Source of the DNA: Thecamonas trahens ATCC 50062
Lineage: Eukaryota > Apusozoa > Apusomonadida > Apusomonadidae
Reading direction: 5' to 3'
Assembly (NCBI RefSeq): GCF_000142905.1
Contig: NW_013657667.1
Span: forward strand, 108,714 to 172,713
DNA: 64,000 nucleotides
Both the position numbers and the translations under genes were made by a program. The notes beneath the pieces are model-generated. The model was not told the origin of the DNA. It saw only the letters and a program-made list of their open reading frames with translations, and did not search any database. Shown in pieces: positions 40,910 through 50,892 of the stretch; position 1 is the stretch's first letter, and every line of letters starts with the position of its first letter.

Positions 40910-42104
40910 CTGTCCCCCTCCATTGCCCACCAAGCCATACCAAGTGCCGTGAGTCCCTGCCTCTCTTCTCCCGCACTCTTCCTACCCCATGCGCCGCTGT
41001 TCCAGCCATGGGTAGCTGCGGGTCACGCTGCAAACTGGCCACCGAACAACCGCCGGCGAGTGCGAGCGACATGCCAACGCCACCTCTAACAAGTATGCCC
41101 TTCCTCACACACAGACATACACACACACATTCTCTCTCTCTCTCTCTTTGTCTCTGGGTGGCTGGCTGGATTTCCAGCTATCTTCTACCCCGCTCACGCT
41201 CACAAGTCCTACACCCCTCCACATCTGCTCCCACAGACAACGTACCGATATCCTCCGACATGGTGGCAAGTGGAGTGGCCCAGCCCTCCCGCAAAAACTG
41301 CTATCGAAAGCGCTTCGGCGAGCGAGGCAGCAGCGGGGAGACACCAACACGTTTAGCGTCACACTCACTCCAATCGATGGAACAGCAATGGCAAGGCCAA
41401 CAGGTATTTATCAACGAGTAGAGCCTTTCCATCAACACCAATGGGGAGTGCACATTCCCCAAACTCCATGTCGCGTTGCTGATGGCGCCCGAGCAGATCA
41501 ACTGCCCTCGCTCCATCGGTGGACAGATGCTCATCACACAGCCTCCTGTATGTGCTGCGCGAGTAGTCGGTTCTTGGCCCGCGCGTAGCACTGCCCATAC
41601 TCTAACACCTGCAACCAAGCAGTGCGCGTCATCTCATGGAATGCACATCTTCTCGTATCGTCAAGCTGGTGCGTTGAAGAATGCCAAAAAGGTCGCAGAC
41701 GGTACTGTGTCGCACCCGAGACACCGGCACGGGCACGTGCGGCGAGTGCCACAGCATAGGCCACAACTCGCCACACTTCTCGATCACGTGACCGCACATC
41801 AACCTTTTCTCGTTCTGCAGCTGACGTCGGTCCCCTTGTCGTCTGCTCGTCTGCCCTCATCTTCTCCTCAAGCCACCGAGCTCCGGCACCAGCTCCTACC
41901 CAAAGCGCCAGCTCTTGTCATCATGTCTGTCGCCACCGAGTTGAGCCGTTCGACGCTGGCAGCGGAGGCCGATGGAAGATGCAGACTCCATTGGGGGAAG
42001 CGCTCATACATCATTACGCACAACGCCACAACCACAACTCACCGGCGGCATCTAAGCTCGCGCTCGAGCCGCCCGCCGCCTTTCGCCCCGACAGCTCTCC
42101 GACG
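40910..42104. other. Long divergent intergenic region
   Basis: About 1.2 kb between MAPK15 (-) and the CHAT-like gene (+). Contains C and CT runs (40752-40782 in the adjacent intron, CT at 41131-41148). It should contain the missing MAPK15 first exon. The frame of the CHAT-like gene is open upstream to 41979, but the leader is not protein-like compared with the ATG at 42105. Nothing else recognised. Confidence 0.5.
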
Positions 42105-45100
42105 ATGGGCTGTTCGAACAGCAGGGTCGTCTCGGTGAAGCCGTGCGGAAATCTCCTGTGCCTGGCAGGCATGTCGCTGACTGCGGACCAAGAGCAGTCG
42201 ACGCACTACACGTGCTCGGCCTATTGCCTGGACGAGATCAAACCCCTTCTCCATTTCACTCCTTCGAAGCCGGTGTACTCGGGCCAATCGACTCGCATGT
42301 ATCTCTCTTCTGCCTCATGGGTTGATCTTATGAAGACTGATATTGTGGACTACATGGGAAACATCCCCCCCCCCGTAAGCAAGCTCGAAATTCTCGGGCT
42401 CATGGCCAACAATCCGGAGATGGTCCTCAAGGTGATTGACCTGTCCAAGTGCTCGGCAACCAGCATGATTACCAAGGCCTTTCTGGACTGTCTCCACCCG
42501 TCTGATCTGGAAGGCAAGTTTATTAGTGGCGCCCTGGCCATGAAGGACAAGGACGAAATCAATGATGTAGACGACCTCATGGCAGTGGTTGTCTACGCAC
42601 AACTTGCGTGGCTTTACCAGCGCAGCGGCGGCGCTGAAGCCCTGGCTGATCTCCGCAAGCTTGTGAAAGTGCTCGGAGATGCAGGGGCTGAGGCGGAGGC
42701 TGAAGGGGATACTTTTCTTTTCAACGAGCTGAGCCTGTTCCGCTGCATCATTGAGCTCGAGACGCAGGACTCGCCGGCGAGTATGGTGTCCACGGTTGAA
42801 GCTCTTCTGGACCTTGCGCTGAAGTACGGAACTTCTCTCAGTTTTGCTGCTGCTGCATCTGGGCTCATGCGCTTGTTCGACGCCGACATGGGCGGCGCCA
42901 TCGATGAGATCGTGCTGGCTCCCCGCACCAACGGACGTGGCTCGAAGTTTACTCTGAAGCTCGCCCACTTTCTCGCTGTCGAGTCCAGTGCCTGCTATGC
43001 CCCCCCTTCAGCTGCTGGCACCATGTTCCTTGCACATGACGCGCTCTTTCGGATCGCAAAGAACTACGCGCGAGTTTGGTCTGCGCCGCCACCGGCGGTA
43101 CTCTGCGTGACGTTGATGCAATGTGGAGTTGCTGCGTTCCAGACGTGCATGCGGTTCATGACACCAGAATTGGTGCCCCGCGCGCCAGTCTTGGAGAGCG
43201 CATCGTCGATGGTAGCGGCTTTGACGGCGCAGCTCGATGTGTTCCTGCTCAACATGTGCCACAACTCGACCCAGATGCTGACCTCTGTGCCTGACCCCAA
43301 GGTGTATGTGCTGGCCTGTAAGATCATCAACACTGGCTGTGGTATTCTGAAAGAGAGAATGTGCTCTCCGGCCGCTCGGCTCCAGTTCGCTGCCGCAGCA
43401 ATGGCCGTGTCTTCGCTCGAGTCGATGATCGGTGGTGACCATCTCGGCGAGCACGAGCCGGAGACGTGGCTGAAGCGTGCGGCATGCGTCGTCAGAAACG
43501 TTGATGTCGCCAGCGCTGACCTTGCCCAGTTTGATGTCGTGGCCACCGCCGGCATGGGCGAGTACTTTGCTTCTCTTGAACCGGCATGCCTGCTTGCCAC
43601 GGTCGAGGAACTGTTGGCTCGCGACGCCTCGCCGTTTGTCGCTTTTCTCACTGGCCTTCGACCCGATACTCTTGGCGAGTCTGCGAGCCGGTTGAGCGAC
43701 GACGACGGCAGCGCCATTGCGCATTCCATGATGGCCAAGGCCGTTGCATCTGCTGCAGACAACGCTTCGCTCTCGAAATGGGATCGTCTTCGCATCTCTG
43801 TCGCGGCTGCCATGGTTGCTGCCTACAACGACGACTGCGAACGCGCCCATGAGCTTCTTCCCGAGCTGGATGTGGTCGCCACTGTCCGCGCTGGCCAGCC
43901 AGGCATTGTGCGGATGTGGCTGGTGGCGGCCGCCTTTCTCCGCGACTATGTCATTCCGGTCTCGTCGCGCCAAGTTGCCAACGCGCTCGAGGCTCTGACT
44001 GCGCTCGAGGCCGCGGCGATGAGCGACTGGATGGAAGCTGTGGCCAACAACGAGACCCACGTCTGCCCGGATCATACCTCGGGCTACGGGTTGCGGCTCC
44101 ATTTTCGCCCGCTACGCCAACTCGACGCCCCGTGGCGCGCCTCGCAACTTCTTATGGCTGATCGTGAGGCTGCGCGGCAGACGGCGGTGAGCCAGCGCGG
44201 CCGCATGGCATTTTTGCGCAAGGTCGACGTCGGCCGCATGAGCAAGTCCGCAGGCTCGGGTATTGTAGTCCAGTTTGGTGTCTTGGGCCCTTCGACAGTA
44301 CCCGAGATGCAGCACTTTGCCGAGGACGTGCTGCTTGCTGCAGTCTGGGCTGGTTCTGGAGAGCCGTGTCTGGCACGGGCCGAGATCGAGCCGGAGGCTC
44401 GTCAAGCCGAGCTCGGTGTCTTTTTGGAAGAAGTGTGGCAGCTGGTGGCTGACGTGGGTGGGACGAGCAGGTCGCGGGTTGTCCTGGTGCCGGATGGCTG
44501 GCTCGGCGAACACCCGCTCCACGCCGTACCCACCGAGTCGGGTCGGCTCATCGATCGTGTAGCGTCAGTATTCTACGCGACCACGCCGCAGCTCGATATC
44601 AAGAAGGGCAAGCGCAAGACGCCGCTAGTGACGCCGGCATTGGTCGCAGGCGAGGCGGACGAGACGGTTCTCGGCACGCTACTGGCAGTGGCAAGCATGT
44701 ATGGTGGGAGTGTGGCCGAGCTCGGCAAGCCTCCCTTGCTGGAACCGTCCGAGTCGAAACAAACCATAACTGGTGTCATCCAGCTCAACCTCGAGGACAT
44801 CAGTGGTCAGAGGCCGGAGCCAACAGTGGTGCTGCCGTGTGACGGTCCCCAGGGCGCGACCGAGATGAAGCTCTTCCCCGAGCTCATCAGCGGTCTGACC
44901 AAGAACAGGACTGCGCAGCTTGCCGCACTGGTCTCGCGACACGGGTTTGGCCTCACAAGAGTGATGGAGAGGCCGTGCGTGGTGCGGGCACTCTTGTCTA
45001 AAGCCGCCCGTGTGGTGATCGCGCCGCTCGGCGACGTGGCGTTGGCGTCGCAAGCCGCAGTCCTTGCGCAGTTGTTCGTGTTCCTCGCGAGCGAGCCGCT

Positions 45101-45203
45101 GCCCAGGAAGAACACGTTGCCTTCCCTCCTGCGGGCGGCGCAGGACGCCGCAGTGGCCGGAGGAGCGAGTGACGATGTCTACCGCCTCGCTTTGGTGGTT
45201 TAG
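42105..45203 (+). CDS. CHAT-domain-like protein with N-myristoylation motif
   Basis: 1,032 residues. Start at 42105 chosen because it gives 'MGCSNSRVVSVKPCG', a textbook dual myristoyl/palmitoyl N-terminus (Gly2, Cys3, Ser6), although an in-frame ATG exists at 41979. The middle ~700 residues are all-helical without recognisable repeats. The C-terminal ~300 residues resemble the CHAT (caspase HetF-associated) fold: 'RVVLVPDGWLGEHPLHAVP', 'DRVASVFYATTPQL' and the closing 'VVIAPLGDVALASQAAVLAQ'. The His and Cys of CHAT peptidases are not apparent at their usual places ('GVIQLN' replaces the 'lHiAcHG' segment), so it may be a non-peptidase member. Stop codon overlaps PIGB's on the other strand. 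Confidence 0.65.
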   Translation: MGCSNSRVVSVKPCGNLLCLAGMSLTADQEQSTHYTCSAYCLDEIKPLLHFTPSKPVYSGQSTRMYLSSASWVDLMKTDIVDYMGNIPPPVSKLEILGLMANNPEMVLKVIDLSKCSATSMITKAFLDCLHPSDLEGKFISGALAMKDKDEINDVDDLMAVVVYAQLAWLYQRSGGAEALADLRKLVKVLGDAGAEAEAEGDTFLFNELSLFRCIIELETQDSPASMVSTVEALLDLALKYGTSLSFAAAASGLMRLFDADMGGAIDEIVLAPRTNGRGSKFTLKLAHFLAVESSACYAPPSAAGTMFLAHDALFRIAKNYARVWSAPPPAVLCVTLMQCGVAAFQTCMRFMTPELVPRAPVLESASSMVAALTAQLDVFLLNMCHNSTQMLTSVPDPKVYVLACKIINTGCGILKERMCSPAARLQFAAAAMAVSSLESMIGGDHLGEHEPETWLKRAACVVRNVDVASADLAQFDVVATAGMGEYFASLEPACLLATVEELLARDASPFVAFLTGLRPDTLGESASRLSDDDGSAIAHSMMAKAVASAADNASLSKWDRLRISVAAAMVAAYNDDCERAHELLPELDVVATVRAGQPGIVRMWLVAAAFLRDYVIPVSSRQVANALEALTALEAAAMSDWMEAVANNETHVCPDHTSGYGLRLHFRPLRQLDAPWRASQLLMADREAARQTAVSQRGRMAFLRKVDVGRMSKSAGSGIVVQFGVLGPSTVPEMQHFAEDVLLAAVWAGSGEPCLARAEIEPEARQAELGVFLEEVWQLVADVGGTSRSRVVLVPDGWLGEHPLHAVPTESGRLIDRVASVFYATTPQLDIKKGKRKTPLVTPALVAGEADETVLGTLLAVASMYGGSVAELGKPPLLEPSESKQTITGVIQLNLEDISGQRPEPTVVLPCDGPQGATEMKLFPELISGLTKNRTAQLAALVSRHGFGLTRVMERPCVVRALLSKAARVVIAPLGDVALASQAAVLAQLFVFLASEPLPRKNTLPSLLRAAQDAAVAGGASDDVYRLALVV

Positions 45204-46861
45204 GTGGCAGAGCGCTTCCACACAACGAGCTCGGATTGAACGCCGCGGTCAACTGCGAGATGAGCATGAAAGTGGCGAGCAGACTCGACGTAGCTCGCCG
45301 AGTCGAGCCATGGGCGGATGTGCGGCTCGATCGATGCAAAGGCGACAACGAGTGCGCCGGGGGAGTCATCAATGCTGTCGCCGTGTTGCTCGAGCCAATG
45401 TGCGGGATCCAAGGCAAAGGCCTCGGCTTCGTCGACGTAGGAGGCAAAGTCGAGGACACCACGGGTGCGATAGGCGTCTTCGGCAAATGGCGGCGAACAG
45501 TCGAGGAACCGAAGCGTGAGATTGGGTGCGTGGACAAACGAGTGGAACGGGGTGGCGTGGCAAGGGGTGAGAAAGGTGACCGACGGCGGCGGGTGTGGCC
45601 CGTGAGCGCGGGCCTGGATGTCCCACATGACATCGATGGCGCCACGCTGGTGAACAAAGCAGGTGTATGCGGTGAGGACGACAGCAGCGATCGCCACAAG
45701 GCCGATGAGCGACGCTGCTGCCCAGCGCTTGGTGCGGGTGGCGCCAGCGACTGCCGCCGAGTAGAGGCCGATGGCCCCGGCGGTGGTGCGGACGTGAAAG
45801 ACGGCGAGGAGTGGATACAGAAAGCGGGACTCTTTGTGGCCAAGCAGCGAGTAGACACCAAGCGCGGCTGCCAGGACGACATCCAGCTGGCGGAGCGCGG
45901 CGGCAGCGCCCGCCACCGGGCCGCAGAGCCACGAAGCGAGAAAGAGAACGAGCGCCGGTCCGAGTAGCTCGGGCACACCGGCAGTCAGGTACCAGTGCCA
46001 CGGATGAGTGCCGTAGAAGGCGGCCACCGAGTGAGCGAGGTTGAACGAGACAAAGTTGAGCGGTGCAAGGGTCCACGCGCAGTAGAGCGCAGAGTCAATG
46101 GCCACAAGCAGTGCCACGGCTCCCAACGCGGCGGGCAGCAGTACACTCAGTGTGTAGTGCGCGAGCGCAGAGGAGAAGAGGCCACGGCCGCCTGCGGCTG
46201 CGGCGACTTGGACGAGAGTGGCAGTGTAGAGCGCGGCAAAGATGACGGCGGCAGTGGGGCGGAGCGCAACGGCGGCGGCCATGCACCCGGCGCTTTGGAG
46301 GATACAGCGGCGAAGCGTAGCCCGATCGGCTTGTGGGAGCGAGGCTGGGTCAGCAGCGAGGAGCGATGCGCTGCTCCCGGACGCCGGCCAAGCAAGGAGG
46401 GCGGCAGCGACCGGGAGCGCGGCCATCGTCGACGAGAGAGTTCGCGTCCCGCAAAAGGCAGCGTACCATGATCCCAGCTGGACTGCGGCAGCAGCGGGGA
46501 AGACAAGCTTGCCGCGCGGGAGGCGGGCGATGACGAGGCGGACAACGAGCACATCAGTTGCGGCCTGAACAAGGGCTTGGAGCAGTCGCGGAGCATAAAT
46601 GACTGCGGCGGGAGTGTCTGCACCGATGGCGGCGAGCAGCGCGTAGAGAGCAGCAAAGATGGCTGGGTGCAGATGCGAGCGCAGGCGGGCAGTGGACCAC
46701 TCCCAGGTGGTGTGTCCGTAGCCAAAGACCAGGGCATGGGCCACCTCTGGTCCCTGCCAGTACTCGTCAGGCGCAAAGTAGGTAGCAAGGGTGAGGGCGA
46801 GGGCCAGGCGCAGGAGGCAAGCCCCAGCCAGTAGTTGTGCATCTCGACTGAGGCCGACCAT
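45200..46861 (-). CDS. PIGB: GPI mannosyltransferase 3 (PIG-B)
   Basis: ER multispan GT22 enzyme that adds the third mannose to the GPI anchor precursor from dolichol-P-mannose. 553 residues from the ATG at 46861. Strong matches to human PIGB: 'ATYFAPDEYWQGPEVAHALV' (lumenal acidic catalytic loop), 'GYGHTTWEWSTARLRS', 'FYGTHPWHWYLTAGVPELLG', 'LLGHKESRFLYPLLAVFHV', 'CFVHQRGAIDVMWDIQ' and the C-terminal 'PCHATPFHSFVHAPN'. Roughly nine hydrophobic helices. An upstream extension of the frame (to 47083) is His/Pro low complexity and not used. Convergent with the CHAT-like gene, stops overlapping. Confidence 0.95.
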   Translation of the reverse strand: MVGLSRDAQLLAGACLLRLALALTLATYFAPDEYWQGPEVAHALVFGYGHTTWEWSTARLRSHLHPAIFAALYALLAAIGADTPAAVIYAPRLLQALVQAATDVLVVRLVIARLPRGKLVFPAAAAVQLGSWYAAFCGTRTLSSTMAALPVAAALLAWPASGSSASLLAADPASLPQADRATLRRCILQSAGCMAAAVALRPTAAVIFAALYTATLVQVAAAAGGRGLFSSALAHYTLSVLLPAALGAVALLVAIDSALYCAWTLAPLNFVSFNLAHSVAAFYGTHPWHWYLTAGVPELLGPALVLFLASWLCGPVAGAAAALRQLDVVLAAALGVYSLLGHKESRFLYPLLAVFHVRTTAGAIGLYSAAVAGATRTKRWAAASLIGLVAIAAVVLTAYTCFVHQRGAIDVMWDIQARAHGPHPPPSVTFLTPCHATPFHSFVHAPNLTLRFLDCSPPFAEDAYRTRGVLDFASYVDEAEAFALDPAHWLEQHGDSIDDSPGALVVAFASIEPHIRPWLDSASYVESARHFHAHLAVDRGVQSELVVWKRSAT

Positions 46862-47444
46862 AGTGGGGAGGGGGGGGGGGGCGCCTGTGGGAGGTGGATC
46901 GTGGGGGTGGACATTGGCGATGAGTCGAGTCGCTGTCTGCTGTCGGTGCGGGTGATGGGCGAGTGACTGGCCAACCGGGTGTGGTCTGGCCGTTCTGGTC
47001 TGGCCATGGGCGAATGGCGCCATTCGCCATGCGGCAGACCGACCACGAGGCAGGAGGCTGAGTGGAGGGAGGGGGTGACACACTCCACTGACACTCTGGC
47101 AGAGTACGTAGACATGTGTAGTGGGGATAGAGGATGTTGTGGATGGAGGTGGAGGTGGGAGAATGTCGGCTGGTCTCTCTCCCTCTCTCTTTCTCTCTCT
47201 CTCTCTCTCTCTGTGGTGGCTCGGCTGTGCTGGCTGTCTCCGCCCTCGCTCTCCCTGTCGCCGTTGCTGCTACCGGCCGTATGAAGGAAGGCGAGAAGGC
47301 GGGTGGCAGGTGGCGGGAGGCAGGTGGCAGTGGAGGGAAGAAGGGAAGGGAGGGGAAAGGGAAGGGAAGGGAAGGGAAGGGAAGGGTGGGTGTGGGGAAG
47401 GGTGGGAGGGGTGGCTCATGGGTGATGGGTGCTTTGGGGCGCAG
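46862..47444. other. Divergent promoter region with CT and GGGAA microsatellites
   Basis: Between PIGB (-) and the lysine-rich gene (+). Holds a G run (46870-46880), a CT array (about 47176-47212) and a GAAGG array (about 47340-47385). The first exon of the plus-strand gene must be here but I could not place it. Confidence 0.55.
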
Positions 47445-48193
47445 TGGTCTCGAGAAAGACAAAGGCGTCGTCCAAGACAGAGCCGACGACGGCCAAGTTC
47501 TGGGAGGTGGAGCAGGCGAGTCCGTACGAGAAGAAGTCATCGCGGAAGGCATCGACCAAGAGCTCGACCAAGAAGAAGAGCTCGGCCAAGAAGAGCCCGG
47601 CTAAGAGCAAGGCGTCGGCCAAGAAGGGCAAAGCTGCGTCGCCGGCGCCGACTCGCGCGTCGTCGCGCAGGTCAAAGGCCACGCCGCGCGCACAGGCGGC
47701 AAAGGCCGCTGCAGAGCCCGAAAAGACCAAGAAGGCCGCGTCCAAGAAGAAGAAGGCTGCATCCAAGAAGGCTGCGCCCAAGAAGGCCGCGTCCAAGAAG
47801 AAGGCTGCGCCCAAGAAGGCGTCGACCCGGTCGTCCCGCCGGTCGGCGTCGCGCAAGGCGGACGCCGATGCCACCAGTGAGAAACCCGCCAAGTCGGCCA
47901 ACAAGCGCAAGCGGTCGGCCCGTGCCGCTACTGTCGATGACGACGAAAAGAAGTCCGCCGCCAAGGGCCGCAGCTCCAAGAAGGCCAAGTCGCTCTCCGA
48001 GCCGCCGGCTGGCAGCAACGACCTCGTCGCCGCACGCATCGAGAGCTATGAGGAGCGCGACGGCGTCATTTACGAGCTTGTCCGCTGGGAGGACAACGGT
48101 GAACTGGCATCGATCCCTGCGCCGGACCAGGAGGCCGCCCGCGTCGAATTTGCCGAGCAGAACACGTCCAAGTCGTCGTGCGTCATCTCGTAG
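47445..48193 (+). CDS. Lysine-rich H1-like protein with C-terminal CaaX box
   Basis: Exon from a GCAG acceptor at 47443-47444 to TAG at 48191-48193, about 249 residues. No ATG begins this frame (the open stretch starts with GTG), so a short first exon is missing; if that exon ends in A, the join itself makes ATG. The N-terminal ~190 residues are Lys/Ala/Ser repeats ('KKAAPKKAASKKKAAPKK') like a histone H1 tail. A compact C-terminal module, 'LVAARIESYEERDGVIYELV' then 'RWEDNGELASIP', looks chromo/Tudor-like. The last four residues are Cys-Val-Ile-Ser, a good farnesylation motif. A nuclear-envelope or membrane-tethered chromatin protein is possible (inference). Confidence 0.65.
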
Positions 48194-48290
48194 CTCTGCG
48201 CCTGTCCCACATGGCGTCACTCCCGGGTAAATGACACAGTATCTCACAGACCAAGGCAGTTTAGCACCCCAGTGAAACGGGCGAGCAGAC

Positions 48291-49069
48291 CTACGCCGAG
48301 GTCGAGGCAAACTTGGCGCGGACGTCAGCAAAGACCTCGTCGACGGTCCGGGTCGAGTCGATCTCGTGGCAGCGGGACTGGGCCTTGAGGGCGTCGATGA
48401 CGGCATGGAGGTCTCGTGGAAGACGCGGAAGCGCTTCTTGATGGCCTCGATGTTGTCGTCGACGCGGCCGGACGTCTTGCCGCGCTCCAGCAGGCGCTGC
48501 TCGAGCACATCCTCGGTGCACTTGAAGTAGAGGCAGAACTGGGCGGGGACAACCGTGGCCTCAAAGGCCTCAAACTGGTCGACGGCGCGCGGGAAGCCAT
48601 CGATGAGGTAGCCAGCCGGGTTGGCCGCCGACTCCATGGCGGTCTTCAGCAGGCCGATGGTGATCTCCATCGGCACAATGAGTCCGTTCTTGATGTAGTC
48701 GTTGATGAGCTCGGCTGCCTCGGAGCCAGAATCACGCTCTGCCCGGAGCAGGTCGCCCGCCGACAGATGGGTAAAGCCAAACTCCTCGACGAGCTTGGCG
48801 CACTGGGTGCCCTTGCCCGCACCGGGGCCGCCTACCACACCATGGCAGCAATATAAAATACACGCCGAGTGAGAGTGAGTAAGATAGTGAGTGAGGGATG
48901 GAGGGATGGAGGGAGAGTGCGTGGGTCTGTGTATGCTCCTCCGTCCACCAGGTTGCCTGGCTCGGGCTCATACCCCCCCCACCCCCCCCCCCCCAGCACC
49001 CGCACCCGCACCCGCATACATACCGAGGACAAAGTAGGCCTTGGCCTGGGAAACGTCGAACGAAGCCAT
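48291..49069 (-). CDS. CMPK1: UMP-CMP kinase; single-base frame break
   Basis: Phosphorylates UMP and CMP (and dCMP) with ATP. Exon 1 is 49024-49069 ('MASFDVSQAKAYFVL', donor GTATGT); 192-nt intron; exon 2 is 48291-48831 (acceptor GTAG). The join makes the P-loop 'GGPGAGKGTQCAKLVEEFG'. Then come 'THLSAGDLLRAERD', 'GYLIDGFPRAVDQFE', the lid 'LLERGKTSGRVDDN', and after a frame break, 'SRCHEIDSTRTVDEVFADVR'. The break at 48402-48404 is cured by one extra base (ATGCC before GTCATC), giving 'ETSMPVIDALK' like the animal enzyme and a 195-residue protein (human 196). Probably an assembly error. Confidence 0.92.
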
Positions 49070-49344
49070 GATGATTGAGCGGAGGGTACTGCGCATGCAA
49101 GTGGGGTGGTGGGGTGGTAGGAGTGGGGCATGTGGGCTTGGGTTGACGGGGAGGGGTTGGCGGGCAAACTGCTGTGCCAACAGAGACGATGAAGGCGAGT
49201 CGGGGAAAACAGACTTGGGCGAACAGAGGCAACGTTACTGGCTGCTTGATAGCATGGTGCAATAGGGAGGGGGGGGTGGATACGGGAGAAGGAGATGGTG
49301 TTATCATTGCTATCGTCGCGGTCGCAACCGTCATCGCCACCACT

Positions 49345-50552
49345 TCAGGTCGTCACGATTGGATGCACCATGTTGATGGCCATGGAGAGCGGGATAGCAA
49401 GAAGGAGGTAGAGCAACCAGCAGACGACGTTGGTGGCGACAAAGATGGTGGTAAACTTGGTCACGTACGCCTTGGGATTCCGCCATTTGAGGATAAGCGG
49501 GCGGGTCGTGGGGCCGATGAGTGCGCCTTGGCTGGTGCCGACCGCCACCCGCGCCGCGTCCTCGATCCGCGACCGTGTTAGGCCTGACGCCACGTATCCA
49601 CCACTGTAGTCGACAGCAAGGTCGGAGAACTTACTTGCAACGACCCAGACGTTGACCGGGCCGATAGGGCGGGTGCCGTTGGCGGCGTCGACCGCGGCGC
49701 GCGAGACGAGCGGCGCCACAAGAATCGGCTGCTCGCCGCCGGTCGAGCGGGTGAACTCGGTGAGGAGTACCGCATCGGTAAAGGTGAACGCCTTGGCGTT
49801 GCCGTACGCGTCGACGTTGTCGACAGAAATGTCGTATGCCACCCGGTTGTTGATGCTCACGTCCCACACTACCGGCCACACAAAGCCCGAGACGCAAACC
49901 GCGGTCGCCAGCGCGAGCGAGAGCACGCCAACAACCACAAGGTAGGTGATGCGATCGGCAAACTCGTCGGGCCGATTCTGCATGTACCGGAAAAAGTAGA
50001 ACGAGGCCGCAAGGCCTGGAACCAGCCACCAGTACACCATCGCCACCATAAGAACATTGCCGAGGTACGAGGCGTGAGCCACAACGAGCGCGATGACCTC
50101 GATCACCGCGGCCACAACCGCCACAAAAGCCACGTACGACACGTTTGAAACACCACCGCGGCGATGCCGGGCGGAATCACTGGCGCACGGCGCTGTGCCA
50201 CAGGGCGTCCTGTATACGGCGAGCGCGCCACTGGACGAGGTGCTGCGGCCTCCTCGTCGGCCACCGACGCCGTCGATCCGAGCAGCGACTTGGCGGCCGA
50301 GTGCGCAGTCTCGTCATCGCCGTCCAACGACGACGCCGTCAGCGCCGACGAGCAGGAGTCCGAGCATGTGCCCAAGCCCTCACCCGACGCCGAACTCGAG
50401 CTTGCGCGCCGGGTCGGCACGCTGCGCGCTGTCGTCGTCACGCTGTTCTGCGCCTCGAGTCGCTTCACCAGTGCCGTGAGCTCATCGATCCGTTGCTCGG
50501 CGGCGGCGAGGCGGCGGGTGGCATCGGCGGTGCCATTGTCGGGAGACTCCAT
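49345..50552 (-). CDS. Membrane protein with N-terminal coiled coil; single-base frame break
   Basis: Family not recognised. The ATG at 50552 opens a short coiled coil ('RRLAAAEQRIDELTALVKRL'), a Ser/Ala linker and a basic Pro segment ('PVAQRRAPVIPPGIAAV'), then loses frame at 50150-50158. One added G (GTGG to GTGGG) leads into 'VSNVSYVAFVAVVAAVIEVI' and a 402-residue protein. Hydrophobic helices: two near 'VIALVVAHASYLGNVLMVAM' and 'WWLVPGLAASFYFF', one 'YLVVVGVLSLALATAVCVSG', then a ~110-residue lumenal/extracellular domain and a last helix 'VVCWLLYLLLAIPLSMAI'. Same strand as CENP-K upstream. Confidence 0.6.
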
Positions 50553-50892
50553 TGTTTCGGGACGGGATGGTCGGAGTGATGCTGCCAAGAGTGGGCTGGG
50601 TTGGGGGGCCGGGGTGCGTGCGCGGGATAGAAAATGGGGCTTCTTTTGTAGCCGCTGGCAAGCAATTTGCTCGTGGTTCTCAGAACCAAGACGCAGGTTG
50701 GGCCGAGGCGCATGTGCGGACGAGGAGAAGAGGGGACGGAGCAAATGGAAGCAGTTGGAGGTGTGGGAATAGAAAGACCAGTGATGCAGTCGGTCGTGGT
50801 CAAAGCGGGGAGTGCGCGGCAGGGATCGACAGTTTATGGTTGCAGGCGGGCGCCGCACCGCGCGATGCAAAGGGAGGAGGACGGAGAGTACA

